Of a stretch of DNA of 64,000 nucleotides, positions 8,896-17,966 are shown one piece after another. A model generated the notes under the pieces. That model ran no database searches, was not told the DNA's origin, and saw only the letters and a program-made list of their open reading frames with translations. A program made the translations under genes and the position numbers. Source of the DNA: Ch128b sp964527925 (lineage in GTDB: Bacteria; Bacteroidota; Ignavibacteria; Ch128b); the NCBI GenBank assembly GCA_964527925.1, contig CAZGQO010000001.1, positions 496,001-560,000 on the forward strand. The letters run 5' to 3'. Each line of letters opens with the position of its first letter. The first letter of the stretch is position 1.

Positions 8896-10808
8896 TAGTC
8901 TATAAGTTTCCCATAAAACCAGTAATCATACCACATGAATAAATTAAGAAGATTCCATGTATTTTGAACAAAATCATAACGATTCGAAAGTGGAGAATCA
9001 AGTAGAAATTTAATAAAGTCCTTGTTGAATAATTCAAGTTCATGAATTTTTGAATTCAACAAATAGTGTCTTGTAAAATTTGATAATTCATTTCTCAGCC
9101 AGAAATTCATCGGTGCTGCAAATCCTTGTTTCTTTCGATAAATAATTTCATGGGGAATAATTCCTTCAACAGCTTTCTTTAAAATGTATTTAGTTGTATT
9201 GTTCTTAGTCTTGATTCGTGAATCAATCATGAAAGATAATTCAACAAGTCTGTAATCAAGAAAAGGAACACGAGCTTCTACTGAAGTTGCCATAGCCATT
9301 TTATCCACACGCATCAATAATAGTTCGGGTAATCTATTTTTGAATTCAAAATAAATCATCTTTCTGAGAAGATCGTTGATTGAAGTTTTTTCAGAATATT
9401 TTAGATAGATTTTTTCGATAACCCTGTATGAATCTGAAAAATCTTTTTTCATTAAATATTTCTTATGTTCTTTAGTGAAGTTTATTGCACCGCCCCAATA
9501 AGTTTCTTCGCCATCCTTTATTCTTCGCAGATAATCTAATTCTAAAAATTTCCCGTCCTCGCTCCATAACCTATTCGCAAGATTGTAGATACTTTTTCTC
9601 AAGCTTGATGGAAATCGTTTTAAAAGAATCTGATTGATTTTGTTAACTCGCAATTCTCTTAACATCCACGGGTAGCCTGCAAATTCTTCATCACTTCCTT
9701 CGCCGACTTGTACAACTATGGTTCCATTTTCTCTTGCAAGTTTCGAAACAAAATAAAGTGGAATGCATACGGGGTCGGCAAGTGGTTCATCCTGATGGTA
9801 AACTAATTCAGGAAAAAATTCCAATGCATCATTTGCATCAATAATAATTTCTTGATGATTTGTTTTGAAATGTTCTGCAACCTTACGAGCATAATTGAAT
9901 TCGTTATACTTGTTCAAATTTTTAAATCCAACCGAAAAAGTATCAACAGGACGATCCATCAATTCAGCCATCAAAGCAACATTTGTTGTTGAATCAATTC
10001 CGCCACTCAGAAAAACCCCAAATGGTACATCACTAATCATTCTGTCTTTTATCGATTGACGTAAAAGATTGACAATTGATTTTTTTATTTCTTTTTCATC
10101 AGAAATTATTTGTTCATTTTTTGAATTAAGTACATCATAATATTCTTCAACAAACAAGTCACCATTCTCTTTCAATATAAGTCGATGTCCTGGTGGAAGT
10201 TTGAAAATTCCTTTGAACATTGTGTCCGGTGCAGGCGGAATTAAAAATGTCAAATAGTTAGAAAGACTTTTGAAATTCAATTCTTTAATTACATCGGGAT
10301 GTTTTAGAATTGATTTTATCTCAGAAGCGAAGATAAACTTGCCATTCTGGAAAGTATAATAAAAAGGTTTTTTACCTATTCGATCACGATAGGCAATGAA
10401 CATTTTATTTCGTTCATCCCATAGAGCGATTGCAAACATTCCATTCAGTTTGTGAATGAAATCAAGTCCATATTCTTCATAAGAATAGATAATTGATTCA
10501 GTATCGCTTCTCGAACGATATTTATATCTTTTAGCTTCTAATTCTTTTCTTATTTCAAGATGATTGTAAATTTCGCCGTTGAAGACAATCCAGATGGTTC
10601 CATCATGATTGCACATCGGTTGGTGAGCCGCGGGAGTCAAATCAATTATTGCTAATCTTCTAAAACCAAATCCGACTTTTTTAGTTTGGTTAATAAAAAT
10701 CCCAGCATCATCAGGGCCACGATGCGACATTTCATCCCGCATTTGAATTAAAATATTTCCATTAACTATAGAATTATCAAAAGAAATTATTCCACAAATT
10801 CCACACAT
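8895..10808 (-). CDS. asnB: Asparagine synthase (glutamine-hydrolysing), AsnB-like
   Basis: A 637-residue two-domain amidotransferase. The N-terminal class II glutaminase starts MCGICGIISFD, so Cys2 becomes the catalytic N-terminal nucleophile. RRLAIIDLTPAAHQP and IVFNGEIYNH (glutamine-binding loop) follow. The synthetase half has GVFLSGGIDST (ATP pyrophosphatase P-loop, about residue 268) and the conserved GEGSDEEFAGYP. The family makes asparagine from aspartate, but paralogues in glycan operons amidate uronic acids or other sugar carboxylates. Being first in a flippase/methyltransferase/heparinase operon favours the glycan role, though this is inference. Start ATG is at 10808, divergent from the dCMP deaminase. 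Confidence 0.9.
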   Translation of the reverse strand: MCGICGIISFDNSIVNGNILIQMRDEMSHRGPDDAGIFINQTKKVGFGFRRLAIIDLTPAAHQPMCNHDGTIWIVFNGEIYNHLEIRKELEAKRYKYRSRSDTESIIYSYEEYGLDFIHKLNGMFAIALWDERNKMFIAYRDRIGKKPFYYTFQNGKFIFASEIKSILKHPDVIKELNFKSLSNYLTFLIPPAPDTMFKGIFKLPPGHRLILKENGDLFVEEYYDVLNSKNEQIISDEKEIKKSIVNLLRQSIKDRMISDVPFGVFLSGGIDSTTNVALMAELMDRPVDTFSVGFKNLNKYNEFNYARKVAEHFKTNHQEIIIDANDALEFFPELVYHQDEPLADPVCIPLYFVSKLARENGTIVVQVGEGSDEEFAGYPWMLRELRVNKINQILLKRFPSSLRKSIYNLANRLWSEDGKFLELDYLRRIKDGEETYWGGAINFTKEHKKYLMKKDFSDSYRVIEKIYLKYSEKTSINDLLRKMIYFEFKNRLPELLLMRVDKMAMATSVEARVPFLDYRLVELSFMIDSRIKTKNNTTKYILKKAVEGIIPHEIIYRKKQGFAAPMNFWLRNELSNFTRHYLLNSKIHELELFNKDFIKFLLDSPLSNRYDFVQNTWNLLNLFMWYDYWFYGKLID

Positions 10809-10880
10809 AAAGAATAACTAAAATTTGTTTTTAATAAAGTAAATCTAAGAAAATATCTAAAATTTACTGATAGTATCACC

Positions 10881-10913
10881 TTGCCTATTAAAAAAGAATC
10901 TTAACTATATTTA
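10881..10913 (+). promoter_or_regulatory. Putative promoter for the dCMP deaminase gene
   Basis: TTG at 10881-10883 and TATATTTA at 10906-10913 are separated by 22 bases. This resembles the Bacteroidota sigma-factor consensus TTG-N19/22-TAnnTTTG with one mismatch (final A for G). The ATG follows at 10932, and AGGA lies just upstream of it. Placed by pattern only; the divergent asnB promoter in the same 123-base gap was not clearly found. Confidence 0.35.
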
Positions 10914-10931
10914 CAAAAACAGGATAAGAAT

Positions 10932-11423
10932 ATGGAACACAAAAAACGCCCAAGTTGGGACGAATATTTTTTAAAACTCGCCATGCTCGCATCAGAAAGA
11001 TCAACCTGTCCAAGAATGCATGTTGGATGTGTTCTTGTAAAAGATAAGTATGTTTTGGCAACTGGTTATAATGGTTCATTGCCAGGACAGCCGCATTGTG
11101 ATGATGTTGGATGTTTGATTGTAGATAATCACTGTGTGAGAACAAATCATGCAGAGATGAATGCTTTAATTCAAGCTACACTACATGGTGTAACAGTTAA
11201 AGGTGCAACTGCTTATGTAACAAATATGCCCTGCACAACCTGTGCAAAAGCTCTGATTGCTGCAGGAATTGTGAGAGTAGTCGTTTTTTCGGATTATCAC
11301 GACTCACTCGGTGTTCAGTTCTTCAAAGACGCAGGAGTAAGGATTGATAAACTTCCAATGCCAGAGAAAATTATTCATTACGATTTAGAAAAATATACCT
11401 CTGCGAGAATTAATAAAGAATAG
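10932..11423 (+). CDS. dCMP deaminase / cytidine-deoxycytidylate deaminase family
   Basis: A 163-residue zinc deaminase of the ComEB/dCMP deaminase type, converting dCMP to dUMP to feed thymidylate synthesis. Zinc ligands and catalytic Glu are visible: His73-Ala-Glu75 (NHAEMNAL) and Cys101/Cys104 in MPCTTCAK. GYNG (45-48) and the Cys/His-rich segment HCDDVGCLIVDNHCVR (55-70), an extra metal-binding region typical of dCMP deaminases, support the assignment over a tRNA or cytosine deaminase. ATG at 10932 is preceded by AGGA. It stands alone, diverging from asnB. A weak hairpin (CTCTC/GAGAG) follows the stop. Confidence 0.9.
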   Translation: MEHKKRPSWDEYFLKLAMLASERSTCPRMHVGCVLVKDKYVLATGYNGSLPGQPHCDDVGCLIVDNHCVRTNHAEMNALIQATLHGVTVKGATAYVTNMPCTTCAKALIAAGIVRVVVFSDYHDSLGVQFFKDAGVRIDKLPMPEKIIHYDLEKYTSARINKE

Positions 11424-11565
11424 CTCGAAAACTCTCTCCATCAAATTTGAGAGATCGAAAAAAATTAAAAATTTTCGTTGCTTCAACTAATTAAAAAAAT
11501 TATTTTGGAAATAGGCTCAAATAGAGTTGGAGAGTAATAATTAACAACAAAAAGTGAGGTTCAAT

Positions 11566-11994
11566 ATGTTAACAAAAAAATTCTGGTTAACTTTCATACT
11601 CGTTTTTGTTGCCCTTGAGGTAACAAACTACATCATTTACATGAGTGTTCTGGGTTCACTCTGGCAGGATCCAGAAATATCAAAAGCTTTTAGACCACAG
11701 GAAGAAATAATGTCAAAAATGTGGGTGGGATACATTCTCGATCTTGTATGGTCATTCTTCTTCACTTTCTTCTTCGCTAAAGGTTATGAAAATAAGGGGA
11801 TTATGGAGGGAGTAAGGTTTGGTATTTATATTGGATTATTCTTTAGCATGGTGGTGAGCTACAGCTCATATGTTGTCTACCCGATTCCATACAAGGTTGC
11901 ATTACAAATGTTTATTTGGGGTTTGATACAGGCTGTAGTCCTTGGAATTGTTGCAGCATTGGTCTATAAACCAAAACAGGTTGAAACTGCTTAA
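11566..11994 (+). CDS. Small membrane protein of unknown function (four predicted helices)
   Basis: I do not recognise this 142-residue protein. The start is put at ATG 11566, because GTGAGG lies just upstream. An upstream in-frame GTG at 11554 is part of that ribosome-binding site. Four hydrophobic stretches are visible: FWLTFILVFVALEVTNYIIY, the WVGYILDLVWSFFFTFFFA region, FGIYIGLFFSMVVSYSSYVV, and LQMFIWGLIQAVVLGIVAAL. A soluble loop (DPEISKAFRPQEEIMSKM) lies between helices 1 and 2. The C-terminus is short and charged. It is monocistronic, ending at a strong intrinsic terminator. Bacteroidota and Ignavibacteria carry several small integral proteins of this shape, and no enzymatic motif is present. 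Confidence 0.75.
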   Translation: MLTKKFWLTFILVFVALEVTNYIIYMSVLGSLWQDPEISKAFRPQEEIMSKMWVGYILDLVWSFFFTFFFAKGYENKGIMEGVRFGIYIGLFFSMVVSYSSYVVYPIPYKVALQMFIWGLIQAVVLGIVAALVYKPKQVETA

Positions 11995-12015
11995 AAATTT
12001 TTTCAGGTTTCATCC

Positions 12016-12049
12016 AAGCCTCTCCACTCTGGGGAGGCTTTTTTATTTT
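12016..12049 (+). terminator. Rho-independent terminator
   Basis: A G+C-rich hairpin, AAGCCTCTCC / GGGGAGGCTT with a 5-base loop and one G-U pair, occupies 12016-12040 and is followed at once by a T-rich run (TTTTTTATTTT). It lies 22 bases after the stop of the small membrane protein, ending that transcript before pgpH. Confidence 0.85.
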
Positions 12050-12052
12050 AAA

Positions 12053-12084
12053 TTGAATAATGTATTAAGATTATTTTATTTTTG
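12053..12084 (+). promoter_or_regulatory. Putative promoter, directly before pgpH
   Basis: TTG at 12053-12055 and TATTTTTG at 12077-12084 have 21 bases between them, an exact match to the Bacteroidota TTG/TAnnTTTG pattern. The ATG is only 5 bases after the element (12089), so transcription would start at or next to the start codon. Placed by pattern alone. Confidence 0.45.
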
Positions 12085-12088
12085 AGAT

Positions 12089-14236
12089 ATGAAATCGAAA
12101 AAGAAACAAAAAGATTTTTCGAAACTTATCAGATTAACGATTGCTTTAATAACGGTTTTCATCATCACATTATTTTTTCCAAAAAGTGAAATAATTGAGT
12201 CAGAGATTAATGTTGGTGATATATGGGGTTCCAAAGATCTTATTGCTCAATTTAGTTTTCCAATACTCAAATATCCCGATGAATATGAACGAGATTTGAA
12301 ATTAGCTGAAGAAAGTGTTTTACCAATTTTCGAATTGCGAGATACAATTCCTCGATTTGCTATCGAAAATCTTCCACCTTTCATAGCTGAACTAAAAAAA
12401 CAATTTTCTCTTCTTTCACAAAATAAAATACCTCCAGATTCAATTTTGAGATATTATTCATTCAAATTAGATTCAAATCAAATTCAATCATTCACCCTCA
12501 AAATAAATGATAAATTCTTTAGCGACCTTGACTTTTTAATTAAAAACTTCATCGACTTTGTTTATTCTCAAGGTTATTTGAACAAAAGGAAGGATGAAAT
12601 TCTAAAAGATTCAATTTTCTTGAGGATAGGTAATCGAGAGACAAAATACTCGAAACAATCATTTCTGGACGAAAAGGACTTAGAAAAATATTTAATCGAA
12701 ACAATTACACTACTTAGGAATTTTAAAGAACTCTTTGATCCAATTTTCAGGTTCTATGTAGATAATTTCATTTTACCAAATATTATTTACAACGAAGCTG
12801 ATACAAAATTGGCTATCGAAGAGGCTAAATACAAAGTTTCAAAAAATATTGGAATTATTCTGGCTAATGAAAGAATTGTTGCGAAACATCAGAGAATTAC
12901 TGAGGACATAAAACGCAAAATTGACTCATATCGACGACTAAAATTTGAAAAGGGTGAACGTATCAATGAATTTTTACAATTCATTGGAAAATTTTTACAC
13001 ATATTCGCCATACTTTTCATTTTTTCAATTTATATTTATTTATTCAGAAAAAAAGTTTTTAACAACACAAGTAGAATCATAATCATTTCAATAATTCTCA
13101 TACTTATTTCTTTCTTTGCCTATTTATTCTCGAAAATTGAAACAGATCTTCCTGTTGAGTTTTTGGTTTTCGTACCTGTTGCCTCAATGATTATTACAAT
13201 AATTTTTGATTCAAGAATGGGATTTTATGTAACGGTTATTTTGTCCCTCATCATTGGTGGAATTCGCGGAAATGATTACACCATCGCAACTGCAAATTTT
13301 ATTGCTGGTGCACTTTCTGTTTATTCTGTAAGAGATATAAAAAATCGTTCTCAAATTTTTAGATCCTTGCTTTTCGTTCTGGTTGGTTATACTGTCAGCA
13401 TAATTGCTTTTGGACTTGAAAGATATTCGCCCATTACAGAAATAGGAAATCAAATGATATTCGCTGTAGCAAATGCAATTATATCACCGGTAATGACTTA
13501 CGGAATGTTGATATTCTTCGAAAAGATTTTCAAAGTCGTTACGGATCTAACTTTGATGGAATTAGGTAATTTTAATCATCCGCTTCTGGTTGAACTGCGA
13601 TCGAAAGCACCAGGGACTTTTCATCACTCGGTAAACATTAGTATTCTATCAGAAAGTGCTGCTGAAGCAATCGGTGCAAACTCTATATTAACCAAAGTTG
13701 GTGCTCTTTATCACGATATTGGAAAAATTATTCAACCAGAATACTTCATAGAAAATTTAAGAGATGAGAAAAGCGAACATGAAGATCTTGACCCAGAACA
13801 AAGCGCCCAAATTATTTTAAACCATGTTGAAATTGGAATTGACCTCGCAAGAAAATATAACCTGCCTGAAGAAGTCATAGATTTTATTCCAATGCATCAT
13901 GGAACAACACAGGTTCAGTACTTTTTGAGAGTTGCAAAAAAACTTGGCAAAAAAGTCGATGAGGATAAGTTCCGTTATCCCGGTCCGAAACCTAAATCGA
14001 AAGAGACTGGGATTGTTATGCTTGCTGATGCTGTTGAATCAATCAGCAGAAATATTGATGTGATTAATGAAAACATTCTTGAAGAGGTGATTGACGAAAT
14101 CATTCGAAAAAGATTTTTTGAGGGTGAACTGGATGACTCTAATTTGACTTTAAGAGATTTAACCAAAATTAAAAAGAGCTTTATAAATACTTTGCTCGGC
14201 ATTTATCATCAAAGAATTGTATATCCCGAATCATGA
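12089..14236 (+). CDS. pgpH: 7TM-HD domain phosphohydrolase, PgpH-type (c-di-AMP phosphodiesterase family)
   Basis: A 715-residue membrane protein with the YqfF/PgpH architecture. It has an N-terminal membrane anchor (LIRLTIALITVFIITLFFP), a long extracytoplasmic 7TMR-HDED domain (about residues 38-290), a bundle of about seven helices (about 300-480), and a cytoplasmic HD phosphohydrolase. His542-Asp543 lie in ALYHDIGKI, and HHSVNISILSESAAEAIGA and MHHGTTQVQYF add the remaining metal-binding region of HD. Family members hydrolyse c-di-AMP. The stop overlaps the recombinase start as ATGA, so the two are co-translated. A promoter-like motif leaves essentially no 5' leader (see the site at 12053-12084). 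Confidence 0.88.
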   Translation: MKSKKKQKDFSKLIRLTIALITVFIITLFFPKSEIIESEINVGDIWGSKDLIAQFSFPILKYPDEYERDLKLAEESVLPIFELRDTIPRFAIENLPPFIAELKKQFSLLSQNKIPPDSILRYYSFKLDSNQIQSFTLKINDKFFSDLDFLIKNFIDFVYSQGYLNKRKDEILKDSIFLRIGNRETKYSKQSFLDEKDLEKYLIETITLLRNFKELFDPIFRFYVDNFILPNIIYNEADTKLAIEEAKYKVSKNIGIILANERIVAKHQRITEDIKRKIDSYRRLKFEKGERINEFLQFIGKFLHIFAILFIFSIYIYLFRKKVFNNTSRIIIISIILILISFFAYLFSKIETDLPVEFLVFVPVASMIITIIFDSRMGFYVTVILSLIIGGIRGNDYTIATANFIAGALSVYSVRDIKNRSQIFRSLLFVLVGYTVSIIAFGLERYSPITEIGNQMIFAVANAIISPVMTYGMLIFFEKIFKVVTDLTLMELGNFNHPLLVELRSKAPGTFHHSVNISILSESAAEAIGANSILTKVGALYHDIGKIIQPEYFIENLRDEKSEHEDLDPEQSAQIILNHVEIGIDLARKYNLPEEVIDFIPMHHGTTQVQYFLRVAKKLGKKVDEDKFRYPGPKPKSKETGIVMLADAVESISRNIDVINENILEEVIDEIIRKRFFEGELDDSNLTLRDLTKIKKSFINTLLGIYHQRIVYPES

Positions 14237-15156
14237 CAAATTCCAATGACTTCTTTGAAAAATTATTAAAAGAATTCTTGACCTATATGAAGTTAATCCG
14301 CGGCTATTCAAATAATACAGTAGATTCTTATCGAAGAGATTTAGAAAGATTCATAAATTTTTTGAGGGATCAATCTATAGACGATTTCAATGATGTAGAC
14401 AAATCAATAATGAGTCGTTTTTTTTCATCTTTAAATTCACTGGGACTTTCTACAAAATCACTTGCAAGAAATTATTCTTCTGTAAAATCATTTTTTAGAT
14501 ATCTTTCGAGTAACGATTTCATACAAACGAATCCTGCAAGTCAATTCAAACCGCCCAAAGTAAAAGTTCATCCTCCGGAAGTCTTATCGATTTCAGAAAT
14601 GGAAAGATTACTGGAACAACCAAATCATAAAACTCTTTTGGGTCTCCGCGATAAAGCTATGTTAGAATTTGCATATGCAACTGGTGTAAGAGTCTCCGAA
14701 CTTATCAACCTGAAAAAAAATGATCTTTTCTTGAACGAAGAAATTGTTAGAATTTTTGGTAAAGGTTCAAAAGAAAGATTCGTACCTATTGGAACCCATG
14801 CGATTTACTGGATTAATGAATATATGATTAAGTCCAGACCTGTTTTAATTAGAAATTTATATTCAACTGATATTGTTTTTGTAAATAGATTTGGTAAAAA
14901 ATTAAGTCGAATGGGATTTTTTAAAATTCTAAGAGAATATGTTCAAAAAGCAAAGATTGATAAAAGCGTTCATCCTCACACAATCAGACATTCATTTGCA
15001 ACTCATTTAATTGAACGAGGTGCTGATATCAGAGTTGTTCAAGAATTGCTTGGACATGCAAAAATTTCAACAACACAAATTTATACTCACATTGATCGAA
15101 ATAAATTGAGAGAGGCATTGATTAATTTTCATCCTAGAAGTAAAGTAAGTAGCTAA
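14233..15156 (+). CDS. xerD: Tyrosine recombinase XerC/XerD
   Basis: A 307-residue tyrosine recombinase, the size of XerC/XerD. The N-terminal SAM-like DNA-binding domain includes YSNNTVDSYRRDLERF. The catalytic set is complete: Arg153 (GVRVSELINL), Lys177 or Lys180 (GKGSKERFVP), His249 and Arg252 (HTIRHSFATH), His275 (LLGHAKIST), and nucleophile Tyr284 (IYTH). It probably resolves chromosome dimers at a dif site. XerC versus XerD cannot be settled here, and the symbol is provisional. There is no surrounding integron or phage gene. It overlaps pgpH by 4 bases. Confidence 0.88.
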   Translation: MTNSNDFFEKLLKEFLTYMKLIRGYSNNTVDSYRRDLERFINFLRDQSIDDFNDVDKSIMSRFFSSLNSLGLSTKSLARNYSSVKSFFRYLSSNDFIQTNPASQFKPPKVKVHPPEVLSISEMERLLEQPNHKTLLGLRDKAMLEFAYATGVRVSELINLKKNDLFLNEEIVRIFGKGSKERFVPIGTHAIYWINEYMIKSRPVLIRNLYSTDIVFVNRFGKKLSRMGFFKILREYVQKAKIDKSVHPHTIRHSFATHLIERGADIRVVQELLGHAKISTTQIYTHIDRNKLREALINFHPRSKVSS

Positions 15157-15192
15157 CTTAAAAATTAACCAAATAATTTGAGAGTATATTTG

Positions 15193-15852
15193 ATGGAAAA
15201 TCTGGCTGTAAATCCAAAATTAATTTTGTTTTTACTTTTCATCCCGATTTTTCTGATATCAATTTCTATTCATGAATTTGCCCACGCTTTTGCCGCTTCG
15301 AAATTGGGTGATAATACTGCAAAGAATATGGGGCGACTAACATTAAATCCATTCAAACATCTTGATGTTGTAGGAAGCATTTTGATTCCGATTGCTTCAT
15401 TTGCATCAGGAATTGCTCTAATTGGATGGGCAAAACCAGTTCCAATTAATCCTGAAAATTTTCAAAATCGTCGATTTGGTGATGGCGTTGTTTCATTTGT
15501 TGGACCATTTTCGAATTTAGTTTTTGCGTTATTTCTTCTGTTCTTACTGATAATTCTCCCTGATGTAAAGTTATTAGAAATAAATGGCAGAGAATTTCTT
15601 CTTTCAGGCTTGATGAAGTATGGAATTTACATTAATGTATTTCTATTCCTGTTTAATTTACTTCCAGTTCCTCCACTGGATGGCGTCCATATTTTACATG
15701 CAATTTTTTATTCAAAGACTACTCAAAAGTTGGTTAATATTGGATGGATTGGATCTATAGTTTTACTTTTGTTTATCTACAGTCCGCTCTGGAGATATTT
15801 TAATTATCTTTTGAATTCTATTTTGAAAATTATGATTGAACCTCTCGGTTAA
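15193..15852 (+). CDS. Site-2 protease family zinc metallopeptidase (M50)
   Basis: A 219-residue intramembrane zinc protease. The catalytic HEFAH (His27-His31) is in the first helix region, and the NLLPVPPLDG motif, with the third zinc ligand Asp, is in a later helix. This is the compact rhomboid-unrelated S2P form without PDZ domain. It is expected to cleave membrane segments, such as those of anti-sigma factors. ATG at 15193 is preferred, because GAGAG lies nine bases upstream. A TTG at 15178 would extend it by five residues. It follows xerD after 36 bases, and substrate is unknown. Confidence 0.88.
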   Translation: MENLAVNPKLILFLLFIPIFLISISIHEFAHAFAASKLGDNTAKNMGRLTLNPFKHLDVVGSILIPIASFASGIALIGWAKPVPINPENFQNRRFGDGVVSFVGPFSNLVFALFLLFLLIILPDVKLLEINGREFLLSGLMKYGIYINVFLFLFNLLPVPPLDGVHILHAIFYSKTTQKLVNIGWIGSIVLLLFIYSPLWRYFNYLLNSILKIMIEPLG

Positions 15853-15926
15853 ATCTTCTGTTTAATACGAACAGTTTTGCTGCTTTATTTCGAAAACAAT
15901 TTAAAATCAAAGCCATGTAATTTTGA

Positions 15927-15957
15927 TGATCACTTCTAAAAATCTAAAGAATGATCA
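15927..15957. repeat. Imperfect dyad, TGATCA arms, in the intergenic gap before msbA
   Basis: TGATCA + TTCT (one bulged C) pairs with AGAA + TGATCA across a 10-base A-rich loop. It sits mid-way in the 206-base gap between the site-2 protease and msbA. No T-run follows, so it could be a weak terminator or an operator. Nothing else was recognised in this gap except a TACTTTTG (16035-16042) near the msbA start. Confidence 0.4.
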
Positions 15958-16058
15958 CCAATCACTCAAATCAGACTCCGCTTATCGAATTTATATTCTT
16001 ATGTTTTAACTTTTCAAATAGTTATTTTTAAAAGTACTTTTGAGAGAAATTAAAGACA

Positions 16059-17966
16059 ATGGATTTAGAAAAAATTAACAGACGAAAGGTTTATTTCAGA
16101 ATCATTGAATACCTGAAACCTTACTGGAAACATCTAAGTGGAGTTTTAATCACATCATTTTTTTTTACAGTTTTCAGTGGACTATCAATTTATCTTACCA
16201 TACCTTTGCTCGAAACTTTATTTCAAACAGAATTAAGAACAGAACAGGGATTACCACCAACAGCTGAGTTAAGCCAAAGACTTGAAACGCAGGCTAAAAG
16301 CGGTGGATTTCTTTCAGGATTAAAAAGAGAACTTTCCGAAAATTTATATTCGTTCATCAACACACCATCGAAAAGAGAGTCTTTGTTTAGAATCTGTGCG
16401 TTGATTGTTTTGACATTTTTCTTGAAAGGATTTTTTGGGTATTTGCAATCATATCTTATGGCATATATTGAACAGGGATTCATTCGTGATTTACGGAATG
16501 AAACTTACTCTCATCTCAACAAACTTTCACTGAAGTATTTCACAAATGAGAGAATTGGAAATCTGATTTCCCGCATCACAAACGATATTACAATGATTAA
16601 TACCGGAATCTCTGCTAGCTTTGTTACCCTTACCAAAGATCCTTTACTTGTTCTTGTATTTTTAATCCTCGCACTTGCAATCAGCTGGCAATTGACCCTG
16701 CTTTCACTTGTTGTAATGCCGTTTTCTCTTGCGATAATCAGCTGGCTGGGGGTAATACTCTATAAACAGAGTTATATTCTTCAAGATAAGATGGCGGATT
16801 TAACTTCTTTCCTTCAAGAAAAGATTTACGGTACAAAGATTGTTAAAGCCTTCAATATGGAATCAAAAGAAAACGAAAACTTTTTTACTCTAACAAATCA
16901 CTTCTTCAGATTAATCTTAAGAATTACACGAATTAGAAACATTGCTCCGCCTGTCACAGAGTTTTTCAGTATTCTTGCCGGCGTATTAATAATCTGGTAT
17001 GGTGGAATTCAAGTTCTCGAATCACACACTTTGAAGGCAAGTGAGTTTCTTGGATTTCTTTTTATCATTTTTCAAATAATGCCCCCAATTAAAGAATTGA
17101 GTAATGTTGCTAATAGATTTCAAGAATCAACTGCAGCAGCATCAAGAGTTTTTGAAATTATCGATGAACCAATAACTATTAAAAACAAACCTAACGCAAT
17201 TCCATTCAGATCTTTTGAAGATAAAATTGTATTAGATAAAGTTTCTTTTCATTATGATATAAATCACAAATACATTTTGAAAAACATTTCTTTCGAAGTC
17301 AACAAAGGTGAAATAGTTGCACTTGTTGGACCAAGTGGTGCTGGAAAAACTACACTTGTCGATTTAATTCCAAGATTCTATGATGTAACTGAAGGTGCAA
17401 TATTTATCGATGGGATTGATATTAGAGATTACGAAATCAAATCATTAAGAAATCAAATTGGAATCGTAACTCAGGATCCAATTCTGTTTAATGAGTCGGT
17501 AAGAAACAATATTAGCTACGGAATGGAAAACTCAGACCTCGATTTAATAATTAGTGCAGCTAAAGCGGCAAACGCACACGATTTTATCATGGAACTTCCT
17601 TTGGGTTACGATACAATCATTGGAGAAAGAGGTTTGAAACTTTCGGGCGGACAACGACAAAGAATTTCAATTGCTCGAGCACTGCTCAAAAATCCTCCAA
17701 TTATGATTTTAGATGAAGCTACATCTGCACTCGATAGTGAGTCAGAAATTTTGGTTCAAAGTGCAATAGAAAGATTAATGCAAAACAGAACTACATTTGT
17801 AATTGCTCATCGTTTGAGCACTGTAAGAAATGCAAACAAAGTCATAGTAATTGATGAAGGCAAAATTGTTCAGATGGGAACCCACAATGAATTAATTCAG
17901 GATAAAGATGGATTATATTACAGACTTTATACACTCCAATTTAGATTCAACGAGGAAATTGCATGA
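16059..17966 (+). CDS. msbA: Lipid A export ABC transporter, MsbA-type (fused permease-ATPase)
   Basis: A 635-residue half-transporter with an N-terminal six-helix exporter domain and a C-terminal nucleotide-binding domain. The ATPase has Walker A GPSGAGKTT (about residue 425), signature LSGGQRQRISIARALL (about 528), Walker B PIMILDEATSALDSE, and the H-loop VIAHRLSTVRNA. A long loop with PPTAELSQRLETQA between the first two helices is larger than in E. coli MsbA. The next gene, overlapping by 4 bases (ATGA), is an O-antigen ligase. That supports lipid A-core flipping rather than drug export. A TACTTTTG element 17 bases upstream of the ATG is a possible but weak -7 promoter element. Confidence 0.85.
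   Translation: MDLEKINRRKVYFRIIEYLKPYWKHLSGVLITSFFFTVFSGLSIYLTIPLLETLFQTELRTEQGLPPTAELSQRLETQAKSGGFLSGLKRELSENLYSFINTPSKRESLFRICALIVLTFFLKGFFGYLQSYLMAYIEQGFIRDLRNETYSHLNKLSLKYFTNERIGNLISRITNDITMINTGISASFVTLTKDPLLVLVFLILALAISWQLTLLSLVVMPFSLAIISWLGVILYKQSYILQDKMADLTSFLQEKIYGTKIVKAFNMESKENENFFTLTNHFFRLILRITRIRNIAPPVTEFFSILAGVLIIWYGGIQVLESHTLKASEFLGFLFIIFQIMPPIKELSNVANRFQESTAAASRVFEIIDEPITIKNKPNAIPFRSFEDKIVLDKVSFHYDINHKYILKNISFEVNKGEIVALVGPSGAGKTTLVDLIPRFYDVTEGAIFIDGIDIRDYEIKSLRNQIGIVTQDPILFNESVRNNISYGMENSDLDLIISAAKAANAHDFIMELPLGYDTIIGERGLKLSGGQRQRISIARALLKNPPIMILDEATSALDSESEILVQSAIERLMQNRTTFVIAHRLSTVRNANKVIVIDEGKIVQMGTHNELIQDKDGLYYRLYTLQFRFNEEIA

Noticed and set aside
14233..15156. Xer recombinase as an integrase of a mobile element
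   Set aside because: It overlaps pgpH, has typical XerC/D size, and no attachment repeats, phage or integron genes are near.
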